A stretch of 64,000 nucleotides of DNA from Mycobacterium parmense (GTDB taxonomy: Bacteria; Actinomycetota; Actinomycetes; Mycobacteriales; Mycobacteriaceae). The DNA is taken from assembly GCF_010730575.1 (NCBI RefSeq), contig NZ_AP022614.1, positions 124,001 to 188,000 on the forward strand, in the 5' to 3' direction. A program made the position numbers and the translations under genes. The notes beneath the pieces were generated by a model, which did not search any database, was not told the origin of the DNA, and saw nothing but the letters and a program-made list of their open reading frames with translations. Below are positions 28,649 to 37,427 of the stretch, in pieces (the first letter of the stretch is position 1; each line of letters begins with the position of its first letter).

Positions 28649-29299
28649 TTACAGGTTTGCCACGCCGACCGTCAGCAGGACACCGCCCACCGCCGCCAGC
28701 AGCAGGGCCACCTCCACGCGGCGACGTGACCGGATCCACCCGTCCAACGCATCCATCGACGCTCGCGTCCGATCGGGCGCCAGCAGGTAGGCCAGCAGCG
28801 GGATCTCGACCAACGCGAAGGCCACCACGTTGAAGATCACCAACGTGGCGACCTGAGTGGCCGCTGCTGCGCCGGACGCCAGGATCACCGCCAGCGCGGC
28901 CAGGTAATCCACGGACGGAAGCGCTATCCCGAGGCCTGCGACGCCGGCGACCCACAGTGAACCGCCCTGCAGCAGCCGCTGGGCCCCCGCCGCGAGCCAT
29001 CCCGGGCCGGCCTCCCGGCCGGTGCCCCGTGTCGCTGCCAGCACGGCGGCGGCCGCCAGTGCGATCACCCCGATGAGGATCTGAACCCTGGGCAGCGTGA
29101 AGTACGTCGACACCAAATGGATGTGCCGGAAGACGAACAGGACGACGAGTCCGACGGTGATGCCCATCGCGAACCCCCCGCACAGAAACGCCAGCAACTG
29201 CAGCATCGGCCTGGGTCTGTGCAGCATCACAACGGTCATGCCGATCCGGAACGGTTCCAGGCTCACGGCGACGGCCATCACCAGAATGGTGATCAACAT
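28649..29299 (-). CDS. GAP-family (sulfolipid-addressing, SfLAP-like) membrane protein
   Basis: A 216-aa protein with about six membrane segments. The start LITILVMAVAVSLEPFRIGM and the motifs LCGGFAMGITVGL and GLGIALPSVDYLAALAVILA are typical of the mycobacterial GAP/SfLAP family. One member, Sap, helps move sulfolipid-1 precursors to the cell surface in M. tuberculosis. Being next to sulfotransferase genes including stf0 fits a role in delivering a sulfated glycolipid. It follows the yeiH-like gene on the same strand after 127 bp. The specific cargo is inferred. Confidence 0.8.
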   Translation of the reverse strand: MLITILVMAVAVSLEPFRIGMTVVMLHRPRPMLQLLAFLCGGFAMGITVGLVVLFVFRHIHLVSTYFTLPRVQILIGVIALAAAAVLAATRGTGREAGPGWLAAGAQRLLQGGSLWVAGVAGLGIALPSVDYLAALAVILASGAAAATQVATLVIFNVVAFALVEIPLLAYLLAPDRTRASMDALDGWIRSRRRVEVALLLAAVGGVLLTVGVANL

Positions 29300-29426
29300 G
29301 GTGTGATGTGCTCGCCCGTCGCTCAGATGTCCACTCGCGCCGGCGCCCGCCGGCGCCTACCCACGCGCAGCGCGAAGAGGTTTCTGCATGGGCGCCAGGT
29401 TACCTTCCCGCTCCCGACCGCCGGGG

Positions 29427-30542
29427 CTAGAGGCTTACGCCCCAATGGAACACGCGTGAGGTCAGCAACACGATGCCGAGCGAGACCGACGCGACGACCG
29501 TGAGCCCGATGATCGCGACGACGAGTGGGCGCCACCCGGTGCGTGCGATCTGCCGGATGTCGGTGGTCAGGCCGACTCCGGCGAACGTCAGCAGGAACGC
29601 CCACTTGGAGACGTTGGCCAGGTTCGCGGACTGGCCCCTGCTCAGCCAGCCCGCGGTGGCGATGGCCGAGACCGCGAGGAAACCGAGTACGAACTTGGGG
29701 AACTTGTTCCAGACGAAGGCGGCCCGGGCCTTGACGCCGGGCGCGATCCCGTCGGCTTCGCCGCGCGCGGCCCAGTAGACCGCGAAGCCCAGGACGACGA
29801 AACCGATGAGCGCGTTGCGCGTGGACTTGACCAGCACGGCGATCTTGCCGGCATGCTCGGAGTACAGGTAGCCCGTCGCAGTGGTTTCCGCGGTGTTGTC
29901 CACCGCGAGCCCGGCCCACAAACCGAATTCGTGATCGGTGAGGCCGATCGCGTGCCCCAGGGGCGGCAGGGTGAACAGGCCCACCGCACCCAGGGCGAGG
30001 ATTGCCGCTATCGCGTACCCGACGTCGGCGTTGCGGGCACGGATCGCCCCCTTGGCGGCCACGATCGCGGACACCCCGCAGATGGACGTGCCGATCGCCA
30101 GCAGGGAGCCGAGCTTGCCGGACAGGCCGAAGGCCCTGGCCGCGAGGATGATGATCGTGCCGGCGACCACCATGTCCACCAGGATCTGCACCAGGCTGAG
30201 CGCGCCGAGCTTGGCTATGTCGCCGAGCACGAACCGCGACCCCAACGCCACGATCCCGACCTTCAGCCAGAATTGGTAGGTCAGCACCCCCGGCCGGAAG
30301 ATCGGATGCAGGCCGACGGTGTTGGTGATGAGCAGCCCGATCACGATGGCCCACAGCACATATTCGATGTCCGGGACGGTCCAGTGCTGATGGCGGGCCA
30401 GCGAATTCCACCAGATTTGCGCGTACTTGCCCAGCAGGCCCACGCCCAGCAGCAGCACGATCCCCGGCACGTAGTCGATCGCCCGTCCGCCGGTGAAGGC
30501 GGCTTCGGCCGGCAGCTCGCCGGCTTCGACGCGGGTGCTCAT
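29427..30542 (-). CDS. YeiH-family putative sulfate exporter
   Basis: A 371-aa protein with 9-10 membrane segments of the Cons_hypoth698/YeiH family, annotated as putative sulfate exporters. Signature stretches are [58 protein letters not shown] and [20 protein letters not shown]. The ATG at 30542 starts 5 nt after the stop of a 43-aa membrane peptide, so the pair forms one unit. Export of sulfite, sulfate or a related anion is a family-based guess and not established. It lies between stf0 and the SfLAP-like gene. Confidence 0.85.
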   Translation of the reverse strand: MSTRVEAGELPAEAAFTGGRAIDYVPGIVLLLGVGLLGKYAQIWWNSLARHQHWTVPDIEYVLWAIVIGLLITNTVGLHPIFRPGVLTYQFWLKVGIVALGSRFVLGDIAKLGALSLVQILVDMVVAGTIIILAARAFGLSGKLGSLLAIGTSICGVSAIVAAKGAIRARNADVGYAIAAILALGAVGLFTLPPLGHAIGLTDHEFGLWAGLAVDNTAETTATGYLYSEHAGKIAVLVKSTRNALIGFVVLGFAVYWAARGEADGIAPGVKARAAFVWNKFPKFVLGFLAVSAIATAGWLSRGQSANLANVSKWAFLLTFAGVGLTTDIRQIARTGWRPLVVAIIGLTVVASVSLGIVLLTSRVFHWGVSL

Positions 30543-30547
30543 CCGCG

Positions 30548-30679
30548 TCACCAGGGAATCCGGGGAAGAACGCCGAGCACGGCCAGCGCTACGAGGGCTC
30601 CGGCCACCAGCGTCGCCCACCAGTCGTCCCCGACCCGTCCCAGCCGGCCCCGCCACTGCGATGTGCCCGTATCAACCAC
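30548..30679 (-). CDS. 43-aa single-pass membrane peptide before the YeiH-like gene
   Basis: A GTG-started ORF begins [20 protein letters not shown] and continues with a hydrophobic helix ([16 protein letters not shown]) to a terminal RIPW. It ends 5 nt before the YeiH-like start, on the same strand. Many YeiH-family proteins begin with a similar DWWA-type first helix, so this looks like the detached N-terminal helix of the exporter. It is too short for most gene callers. No strong Shine-Dalgarno is visible. Confidence 0.6.
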   Translation of the reverse strand: MVDTGTSQWRGRLGRVGDDWWATLVAGALVALAVLGVLPRIPW

Positions 30680-30774
30680 GACGCAATGGTCGCCCGGCCC
30701 GTCTCGGCAAACCAAGTGATTGGCTCAGACTGAATTTAGCTGCCGCGCTGAGGCCGCGCGGGCGCGGCGAGACG

Positions 30775-31578
30775 CTAGGTCGGCAGGCCGAATTTCTCGG
30801 CGTCGGCGCGGTAGCGGCCGACCCACTCGTCGGAACGCTGGTCGGCCTGCCGCTCGAGCACCGGATGGGGCGCCAGCCGCGGGTCGAGGCCGAGCATCTC
30901 CAGGATGGTGCCGACGATCTGAGTCAGGTTGCGCCACAACACCGGATACGGGATCTCCAGCGGTTGGACATCCTCCTCGGCGAACCAGTCCCGCCAGCCC
31001 GCCTCCTGGGCGCGCAGCATCGTGACGACGTGCGCGATCGCGCCTGCGTGGTAGGTCGCACGGGCATCGCGCACCGGGTCGGGCCGGCCCCGCCACATCC
31101 GCGTCTGCACCGCCCGCCAGAACGAGACCGCCTGCGACACCACGTCGGGCCGGTGGACGTGGATGAACAGCGGCTCCTCGCCGATGACGTCGCGGATCGC
31201 GGCCAACAGCCCGTCACCGCTGCGCACCGGCAAATCCTTGGCGCGCTTGCGCAACAGCGCCGTCTGGTTCCACATCAGCTTGCCGCCCCAGACGCCGTTC
31301 GGCGTCCGCCCCACGGTGCGGATGTAGTCACGCCAGATCTCGGGCGGCGCAAGGTCGGGCGTCCCGGCGTCCAGCGGGTCGAGCAGGCGCAGGATCGACT
31401 CGTCCTCGACGTCGGCGAACCATTCCCGCGGTTGCGGGGCCTGGCTGGTGGACGGCAGGTACTGGAAGAACTCCTGCGGTTCGCCGGCCACGCCGGTGGC
31501 GCGCAGGGATTCGACCAGCAGCGTGCTGCCGCTGCGCTGGGAAGCCAGCACCAGGTACGACGACGGGTTCGCGGTCAC
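30775..31578 (-). CDS. stf0: Trehalose 2-sulfotransferase Stf0
   Basis: A 267-aa enzyme that transfers sulfate from PAPS to trehalose, the first committed step toward sulfolipid-type glycolipids. The PAPS loop [19 protein letters not shown], Glu36 in GEPQEFFQ (the catalytic base position proposed for M. smegmatis Stf0), [11 protein letters not shown] and [19 protein letters not shown] are all present. The length equals my recollection of Stf0. The GTG at 31578 is chosen because TAGGCT lies 7 nt upstream. In M. tuberculosis the counterpart is elsewhere (Rv0295c), so its placement near cysC-sat is specific to this lineage. Confidence 0.95.
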   Translation of the reverse strand: MTANPSSYLVLASQRSGSTLLVESLRATGVAGEPQEFFQYLPSTSQAPQPREWFADVEDESILRLLDPLDAGTPDLAPPEIWRDYIRTVGRTPNGVWGGKLMWNQTALLRKRAKDLPVRSGDGLLAAIRDVIGEEPLFIHVHRPDVVSQAVSFWRAVQTRMWRGRPDPVRDARATYHAGAIAHVVTMLRAQEAGWRDWFAEEDVQPLEIPYPVLWRNLTQIVGTILEMLGLDPRLAPHPVLERQADQRSDEWVGRYRADAEKFGLPT

Positions 31579-31585
31579 CGAAGAA

Positions 31586-31591
31586 AGCCTA
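31586..31591 (-). promoter_or_regulatory. Leaderless promoter -10 of stf0
   Basis: TAGGCT on the minus strand lies 7 nt upstream of the GTG start of stf0, matching TANNNT leaderless spacing. It supports the shorter N-terminus over an upstream ATG at 31602. Confidence 0.55.
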
Positions 31592-31679
31592 ACCGGATGC
31601 AAAGCCGTTGCAACTCATCTCATTAGCTTCACATTGAGGTTAACCCTTGCGGCGCGACGGCCGCGGCGACTTTGTCCGG

Positions 31680-33299
31680 CTACGCGGGCCGTTCCAGGAT
31701 CCGAAGGCCGAGCGAAAACAGCAGGCGCACTTCGGGATCCGCCAACGACGTGGACAACAGCTTCTCGATCCGGCGCACCCGGTAGCGAACCGTGTTGGGA
31801 TGTACCTGCAACGCCTGCGCGGCGGCGGCGATGTCGCCGAAGCTGTCCAGGTAGACCCGCAGCGTCTCGCCCAGCACCGGATCCTGGTCGCGCAGCCCGC
31901 GCACCCGCGGGTCGACCAAGCGCTCGTCGCTGCCGACCAGGGTGACGATCTCGTCGAGCAGGACGGTGGTGCGCGCCTCGGCGAGCGACGTGACCTCGCC
32001 GATCGAAACCGGGTGTCGCCCAGCGCTGTCGAGCACGCGGTCCACCTCGGCGCGCGCGTCGGCGACCCCGGCGAGGCCGGCGACCGGAGCGGCGATGGCG
32101 GCGCGCAGCTGCACCCCGAGCTCGGCGCGCATGGCGCCGATGGTGCCGCGGGCCCAGGAGGTGACCGAGCGGATCTGTGTCTGGGGTAGCAGCACGTAGA
32201 TTCGTGTCCCGCGCGTGGCAACCTGAGCGTCCCGGCTGAAGGCGCTGGCGCCCAACGCCATGACGTCCGCCAGCCGGGCGTGGCGGGTCGCCCGGTTCTC
32301 GGCACCCTCGGTGTCCCAGCCGATCAGCGCCGCAACACCGTCGGCGGCCAGACCGAGTTCGCGCGCGATGGCGGCGACGTCGGCGGGCGTGGGGTGTTCG
32401 GAGTCGGCGAGCCCGAGCAGCTGCTGCACCCGCCGCGCGTGCGTCGAGGGCCTGGCCGCCAGCCGCGACATGACCCGTGCGGCGAGCACCGCCGCACCGC
32501 GCAGCATCTCCTCCGCGTCGTCGGCCAGCGGTTGCGAGCCCTGCTGTACCCAGATGCTGCCCGCGAACACCGGCGGGCGCCGCACGCGCTCCGACCCGGG
32601 CGCCGGGGGCTCGTGGATGCCCACCGCCAGCCGCGGACGCAGACCGAGCTCCGGGCGCTCGGCGACGCGCACCACCCCGGTGCCGGACTGCAGCGCGTCG
32701 AAGATGCCCCACTGGCCGATCCACTCCAGATGTTCGGGCGGCCCGGCCCGGCCCAGGATGGAAAGGCGGCGCAACTCGTCGGCTTCGTCACCGGAGGCCG
32801 AATAGGCCAGGACCTGAGACTGGGCGTTTTCGATGCTCACCATGCCGTGAATGCGGTCGGCCAGCGACTGCGCCAGCCCGAACAGGTCGGTGCCCGAGTC
32901 GTCCAGCGGGTCGTCGCGGTCGCCGTGGTGCTCCAGAACGTGATTCACCAACTGATACAAGCGTTCCCAGCGGGCTCGAGGCTCCACCGACACCACCGCG
33001 GACCCGGCCGCGACCGCGCGTCTCACCAGCGCGTGTGACGGCTCCTTGGCGAACACCGCCGCGGGCACCCGCTCGCGCGCCTGCTTGTCGACCCACCTCA
33101 GCGCCTCGGCGTCGGTGACACCCAGCAGGAAGAAGACGTCGGCCGAGCCCGCCGCTGCCGCCAGCCCAAGCCGCACGTCGTCGGAATCGATCAGGGCGGC
33201 GGACTCCACCGGCAGGTCGAGCCCGCGCGGGGCGTCCACCAGGCTGACCATGGTGGCGTCCAGCGCGAGGAGGAGCTGACCCAATCCGACACCGGGCAT
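31680..33299 (-). CDS. pruC: PucR-family regulator of proline utilisation (PruC-like)
   Basis: A 539-aa activator-type regulator. The N-terminal part is a PucR-like sensor region, and the C-terminal part carries the PucR helix-turn-helix (YLDSFGDIAAAAQALQVHPN, then TVRYRVRRIEKLL). It diverges from rocA-putB, the arrangement of Rv1186c, whose M. smegmatis counterpart PruC controls proline degradation. Start 33299 (MPGVGLGQLLLAL) gives nearly the 538 aa of Rv1186c and has TAGGAT 8 nt upstream. A GTG at 33356 would add 19 residues. It probably responds to proline or its breakdown product. Confidence 0.88.
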   Translation of the reverse strand: MPGVGLGQLLLALDATMVSLVDAPRGLDLPVESAALIDSDDVRLGLAAAAGSADVFFLLGVTDAEALRWVDKQARERVPAAVFAKEPSHALVRRAVAAGSAVVSVEPRARWERLYQLVNHVLEHHGDRDDPLDDSGTDLFGLAQSLADRIHGMVSIENAQSQVLAYSASGDEADELRRLSILGRAGPPEHLEWIGQWGIFDALQSGTGVVRVAERPELGLRPRLAVGIHEPPAPGSERVRRPPVFAGSIWVQQGSQPLADDAEEMLRGAAVLAARVMSRLAARPSTHARRVQQLLGLADSEHPTPADVAAIARELGLAADGVAALIGWDTEGAENRATRHARLADVMALGASAFSRDAQVATRGTRIYVLLPQTQIRSVTSWARGTIGAMRAELGVQLRAAIAAPVAGLAGVADARAEVDRVLDSAGRHPVSIGEVTSLAEARTTVLLDEIVTLVGSDERLVDPRVRGLRDQDPVLGETLRVYLDSFGDIAAAAQALQVHPNTVRYRVRRIEKLLSTSLADPEVRLLFSLGLRILERPA

Positions 33300-33382
33300 G
33301 CTGTCCGATCCTACTAGGACAGGGCCATCATGTTGGCCGATCAGCCAATCCGACACCGGCCCCTGCGGAGGATCCTTGCAGC

Positions 33383-35014
33383 ATGGACGCGATCACCGAG
33401 GTCCCTCTCCCGGCCAACGAGCCGGTCCACGACTACGCCCCCCGATCCCCGGAACGAGCCAGACTGAGCGCCGAACTGGCGGCGCTGGCCGGCAACCCGA
33501 TCGACCTCCCGCACGTTATCGCCGGCCACCACCGGATGGGTGACGGCGCCCGCATCGACGTCGTCCAGCCGCATCGGCACGCCGCCAGGCTGGGCACCCT
33601 GACCAACGCCGGGCACGCCGACGCAGCCGCGGCCGTCGAGGCCGCGATGGCCGCGAAAAAGAGCTGGGCGGCAACGCCGTTCGACGAGCGCGCGGCGGTG
33701 TTCCTGCGGGCCGCCGCCCTGCTGGCCGGCCCGTGGCGCGAAAAGTTGGCGGCAGCAACGATGCTCGGCCAGTCGAAGTCCGTCTACCAGGCCGAGATCG
33801 ACTCGCCCTGCGAGCAGATCGATTTTTGGCGGTTCAACGTGGCGTTCGCCCGCCAGCTCCTTGCGCAGCAGCCCCTCAGCGGGCCGGGGGAGTGGAACCG
33901 CAGCGACTACCGCCCGCTCGACGGCTTCGTCTACGCCGTCACACCGTTCAACTTCACTTCGATCGCAGGCAATCTGCCGACCGCGCCGGCGCTCATGGGC
34001 AACACCGTCGTATGGAAGCCGTCGATCACCCAGACGCTTTCGGCGTACCTGACGATGCAACTGCTCGAGGCCGCGGGCTTGCCGCCCGGCGTGATCAACC
34101 TGGTCACCGGCGACGGCTTTGCGGTTTCCGATGTGGTGCTGGCCGATCCGCGGCTGGCCGGCATCCACTTCACCGGGTCGACCGCCACCTTCCAGGGCCT
34201 GTGGCAGCGGGTGGGGGCGAATATCGGCGACTACCACAGCTATCCGCGCCTGGTCGGTGAGACCGGCGGCAAGGACTTCGTCGTCGCGCACGCCTCGGCC
34301 CGGCCGGAGGTGCTGTGCACGGCGCTGATCCGAGGGGCGTTCGACTACCAGGGGCAGAAATGCTCGGCGGCGTCGCGGGCGTTCATTCCGCGGTCGGTGT
34401 GGCACCGCATGGGCGACACCCTGCTGGGCGAGACGGCCGCGCTGCGCTACGGAGATGTCACCGATCTGACCAACTACGGCGGGGCGCTGATCGACGAACG
34501 CGCCTTCGCCAAGAACGTCAACGCCATCGAACGGGCCAAAGGCGCGGCCGGTTTGACCGTCGCGGTCGGCGGCGAATACGACGACAGCGTCGGCTACTTC
34601 GTGCGGCCGACCGTGTTGCTGTCGGACGACCCGACCGACGAGGCCTTCGCGACCGAGTACTTCGGTCCGCTGCTGTCGGTGCACGTCTACCCCGACGACT
34701 CCTACGAGCAAATCCTCGACGTCATCGACACGGGTTCGCGCTACGCGCTGACCGGCGCCGTCATCGCCGACGACCGCGCGGCCGTGCTGACCGCGCAAGA
34801 ACGGCTGCGGTTCGCGGCGGGCAACTTCTACGTCAACGACAAGCCGACCGGGGCGGTCGTCGGGCGCCAGCCCTTCGGCGGTTCGCGCGGTTCGGGCACC
34901 AACGACAAGGCGGGCTCCGTGCTGAACCTGATCCGCTGGACTTCGGCGCGCACGATCAAGGAGACGTTCGTCCCGGCGACTTGGCACACCTACCCGCACA
35001 TGGACTCCGACTGA
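33383..35014 (+). CDS. rocA: L-glutamate gamma-semialdehyde (P5C) dehydrogenase
   Basis: A 543-aa NAD-dependent aldehyde dehydrogenase that oxidises glutamate semialdehyde (from P5C) to glutamate, the second step of proline breakdown. It has FTGSTATFQGLWQRVG for cofactor binding, ETGGKDFVVAHASA with the general-base glutamate, and the catalytic cysteine Cys327 in GQKCSAASRAF. The length equals Rv1187. The ATG has a GGAGGA site upstream. The stop overlaps the putB start by one base (TGATG), so the two proline enzymes are translationally coupled. Confidence 0.95.
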   Translation: MDAITEVPLPANEPVHDYAPRSPERARLSAELAALAGNPIDLPHVIAGHHRMGDGARIDVVQPHRHAARLGTLTNAGHADAAAAVEAAMAAKKSWAATPFDERAAVFLRAAALLAGPWREKLAAATMLGQSKSVYQAEIDSPCEQIDFWRFNVAFARQLLAQQPLSGPGEWNRSDYRPLDGFVYAVTPFNFTSIAGNLPTAPALMGNTVVWKPSITQTLSAYLTMQLLEAAGLPPGVINLVTGDGFAVSDVVLADPRLAGIHFTGSTATFQGLWQRVGANIGDYHSYPRLVGETGGKDFVVAHASARPEVLCTALIRGAFDYQGQKCSAASRAFIPRSVWHRMGDTLLGETAALRYGDVTDLTNYGGALIDERAFAKNVNAIERAKGAAGLTVAVGGEYDDSVGYFVRPTVLLSDDPTDEAFATEYFGPLLSVHVYPDDSYEQILDVIDTGSRYALTGAVIADDRAAVLTAQERLRFAAGNFYVNDKPTGAVVGRQPFGGSRGSGTNDKAGSVLNLIRWTSARTIKETFVPATWHTYPHMDSD

Positions 35015-35976
35015 TGGCCGGGCTGTTCGCCGGCACCGTGCGGCCGGTCATCCTGGCCGCCGGCCGACGACCGGGACTGCGCCGGGCCGCCGAAGGGCTA
35101 CCGGTCACCCGTCGCGTGGTGCAGCGTTTCGTGCCCGGCGAGACCATGGAGTCGGCGCTGGACAGCGTTGCCGCCCTTCGCCATTCGGGCCTTTACGTCA
35201 GCGTCGACTATCTGGGTGAGGATGTCACGGATGCCGACGACGCCGGCGCCGCGGTCCAGGCCTACCTCGACCTGGTCCAGGGTTTGAGCTCGGGCGGTGA
35301 CCGTGCCCGCGTTAGGCCATCGGAGGTGTCGGTCAAGCTGTCGGCGCTGGGACAGTCGCTCAAGCGCGACGGCGAGAAGATCGCCCGGGAGAACGCGTGG
35401 TCGATCTGCGACGCCGCGCAGCGCGCCGGCGTGTGGGTGACGGTGGACGCCGAAGATCACACGACGACGGACTCGACGCTGTCGATCGTTCGCGACCTGC
35501 GCGTCGACTTCCCCTGGCTGGGCACGGTTTTGCAGGCATACCTGCGTCGCACACTCGGCGATTGCGAAGAGTTCGCCGCGACCGGCGCACGGATCCGGCT
35601 CTGCAAGGGTGCCTACGACGAGCCGGCTTCGGTGGCCCACAGAGAGGCAGGCGCGGTGACCGACTCGTACTTGCGTTGTATGCGGGTGCTGATGAACGGG
35701 TCGGGCTACCCGATGGTGGCCTCTCACGACCCGGCGATCATCGAGGCGGTCCCCGCGCTGGCGCGCGAGTCGGGGCGCGGCGTCGACGATTTCGAATACC
35801 AGATGCTCTACGGCATCCGCGACGGCGAGCAGCGGCGCCTCGCCTCTGCCGGCTATCACGTGCGTGTGTATGTGCCGTTCGGCACGCAGTGGTACGGGTA
35901 TTTCATGCGCCGTCTCGCCGAGCGCCCGGCCAACCTGGCCTTCTTCCTGCGGGCACTGGCGCAGCGCGGGCACTAG
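35014..35976 (+). CDS. putB: Proline dehydrogenase (monofunctional)
   Basis: A 320-aa FAD-dependent enzyme that oxidises proline to P5C. Conserved PRODH elements are VSVKLSALGQS, WVTVDAEDHTTTDST, RIRLCKGAYDEP and YVPFGTQWYGYFMRRLAERP, where the last arginines hold the proline carboxylate. It is the separate actinobacterial form, not the PutA fusion. It overlaps rocA by one base. Downstream is a 735-bp gap filled with tandem repeats before a convergent tetR gene. Confidence 0.94.
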   Translation: MAGLFAGTVRPVILAAGRRPGLRRAAEGLPVTRRVVQRFVPGETMESALDSVAALRHSGLYVSVDYLGEDVTDADDAGAAVQAYLDLVQGLSSGGDRARVRPSEVSVKLSALGQSLKRDGEKIARENAWSICDAAQRAGVWVTVDAEDHTTTDSTLSIVRDLRVDFPWLGTVLQAYLRRTLGDCEEFAATGARIRLCKGAYDEPASVAHREAGAVTDSYLRCMRVLMNGSGYPMVASHDPAIIEAVPALARESGRGVDDFEYQMLYGIRDGEQRRLASAGYHVRVYVPFGTQWYGYFMRRLAERPANLAFFLRALAQRGH

Positions 35977-36063
35977 ACGACGCGGCCGCGCGTCTCGGAT
36001 CGGCGCCTTCGGTCTTGGCGTCGGGGCGCGGCTTTGGCGTCGGGGCTTTGGCGTCGGGGCTTC

Positions 36064-36634
36064 GGCGTCGGTCGAGTGTGCATCGTGGGCGTTGGGTGTG
36101 TTCGTAGGGCGGGGATTCGGGCCGAAACCACGCCGTAGCCGCACACTCGACGCCCTGGTCGCACACTCGACGCCGCGGTTGCACACTCGGCGCCCTGGTT
36201 GCACACTCGACGCCCTGGTTGCACATTCGACGCCGCGGTTGCACACTCGGCGCCGCGGTTGCACACTCGACGCCCTGGTCGCACACTCGACGCCGCGGTT
36301 GCACACTCGACGCCCTGGTCGCACACTCGGCGCCCTGGCTCCACACTCGACGCCTCGGGCCGTGGTGTTGGGCTTTGGCGTCGGTCGAGTGTGCATCGTG
36401 GGCGTTGGGTGTGTTCGTAGGGCGGGGATTCGGGCCGAAACCACGCCGCGGTTGCACACTCGACGCCCTGGTCGCACACTCAACGCCCAGAAAGCACACT
36501 CGACGCCGCGGTTGCACATTCGAGGCCCCGGCTCCACACTCGGCGCCTCGGGCCGTGGTGTTGGGCTTTGGCGTCGGTCGAGTGTGCATCGTGGGCGTTG
36601 GGTGTGTTCGTAGGGCGGGGATTCGGGCCGAAAC
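36064..36634 (+). repeat. Three long direct repeats interleaved with array 1
   Basis: A 66-bp segment starting GGCGTCGGTCGAGTGTGCAT and ending GGGCCGAAAC occurs at 36064, 36377 and 36570, seemingly identical. In copies 2 and 3 the identity extends 26 bp further upstream (from 36351 and 36544). Each contains GAGTGTGC, the reverse complement of the GCACACTC core of the 20-bp units, so copies can pair with the array. Short GGCTTTGGCGTCGGG repeats precede copy 1 (36025-36062). Confidence 0.85.
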
Positions 36635-36694
36635 GACGCCCAGAAAGCACACTCAACGCCCAGAAAGCACCTTCGACGCCCACAGAGCACACTG
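36064..36694 (+). repeat. Composite 20-bp tandem repeat array (array 1)
   Basis: Between the convergent ends of putB and tetR lie 19 copies of a 20-bp unit, consensus GCACACTCGACGCCCTGGTT with GCGGTT, GGTC or GAAA variants. The CGACGCC cores sit exactly every 20 bp at 36148-36348 (11 units), 36461-36541 (5 units) and 36634-36674 (3 units). There are no spacers, so it is not a CRISPR. All frames run open through it by chance. The related array 2 lies at 52931. Confidence 0.9.
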
Positions 36695-36710
36695 TGGCAG
36701 CCGGCAAAGA

Positions 36711-37316
36711 CTACACACGCCTTGGCCGCGCGCGATCGCCCGCGAACCCGCGTACCACGTGTGCCCGCACGAACTCCGCGGCCACCGCGGGATCGTCCAT
36801 GTCCAGCGTCGAGGACGGAGTGCTGAAGAGAGAGAACAGAATCCGCGCGACCCACTCGGCGGCGGACTGGACATCGAGGTCCTTGCGTACCTCGCCGGTG
36901 AGCTTGGCCGCGGACAGATAGGGCGCGAAGAAGTCGACACATTCGCGCAGCAGCACGGCGGCGTCCTTGGTGAGCAACAGGCTGACCGCGTCCTCGTCGA
37001 AGTACTTCTCGGAGGCGATGACTCGCCGTGCCTGGGTGACGAAGACCGCCGCGTGACTCAGTTTGTCCTCGAGCGACCCGCCCCGGCTCATCGCCTTGGA
37101 CATCTCGCGGTAGAACCGCTCTGAGGCGTGCTCGGCGCACGCTTCGATGATGGCGGCCTTGTCGCTGAAGTATTCGTAGATGGTGCTCCGGGAGACCCCG
37201 GCCGTCTTGGCGATGTCGACGATCGTCGCCTTCTGCAGTCCCTGCTTGCCGAAGCATGCGTACGCGGACTCGACGATGAGCTCGCGGGTATCGGCCGATG
37301 TCGCCTCCGCCGTCAT
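36711..37316 (-). CDS. TetR-family transcriptional regulator
   Basis: A 201-aa regulator with a clear N-terminal TetR helix-turn-helix (residues 10-55: ACFGKQGLQKATIVDIAKTA, then GVSRSTIYEYFSDK) and a C-terminal effector domain. Its ATG overlaps the stop of a 34-aa ORF (ATGA), placing it at the end of the ltp2-like operon, which it probably controls. The ligand is likely an acyl-CoA or steroid-like intermediate of that pathway, by analogy. The gene ends directly beside repeat array 1. Confidence 0.87.
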   Translation of the reverse strand: MTAEATSADTRELIVESAYACFGKQGLQKATIVDIAKTAGVSRSTIYEYFSDKAAIIEACAEHASERFYREMSKAMSRGGSLEDKLSHAAVFVTQARRVIASEKYFDEDAVSLLLTKDAAVLLRECVDFFAPYLSAAKLTGEVRKDLDVQSAAEWVARILFSLFSTPSSTLDMDDPAVAAEFVRAHVVRGFAGDRARPRRV

Positions 37317-37417
37317 GGGACCAGCGCTCCTTCGGGACCCGGGCCGGCAGCCGCCGACGCAGCGGCGACCGGTGTGAAGGCGGCGTTGATGTCGGCCAGG
37401 TGGAACCGCGTGGGCAT
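37313..37417 (-). CDS. 34-aa ORF, micropeptide or remnant of a larger gene
   Basis: The ORF begins MPTRFHLADINAAFTPVAAA and ends within 34 residues, overlapping the tetR ATG (ATGA). A very strong ribosome site (GAGGAGGG, 5 nt upstream) follows the thiolase-like gene by 10 nt. The N-terminus reminds me of the opening of some acyl-CoA synthetases, so it may be the scar of a deleted fadD. It could also be a leader coupling tetR translation. Certainty about coding is low. Confidence 0.4.
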   Translation of the reverse strand: MPTRFHLADINAAFTPVAAASAAAGPGPEGALVP

Positions 37418-37427
37418 CGAACCCTCC

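Noticed and set aside
35903..36652. Several open frames through repeat array 1 giving peptides like RRVCNRGVECA
   Set aside because: The 20-bp units lack stop codons in several frames, so open frames arise by chance with a 20-residue period. No start signals or family resemblance.
36141..36694. CRISPR array
   Set aside because: Units are directly adjacent 20-mers with no unique spacers, no cas genes are near, and the long interleaved segments are themselves repeated.
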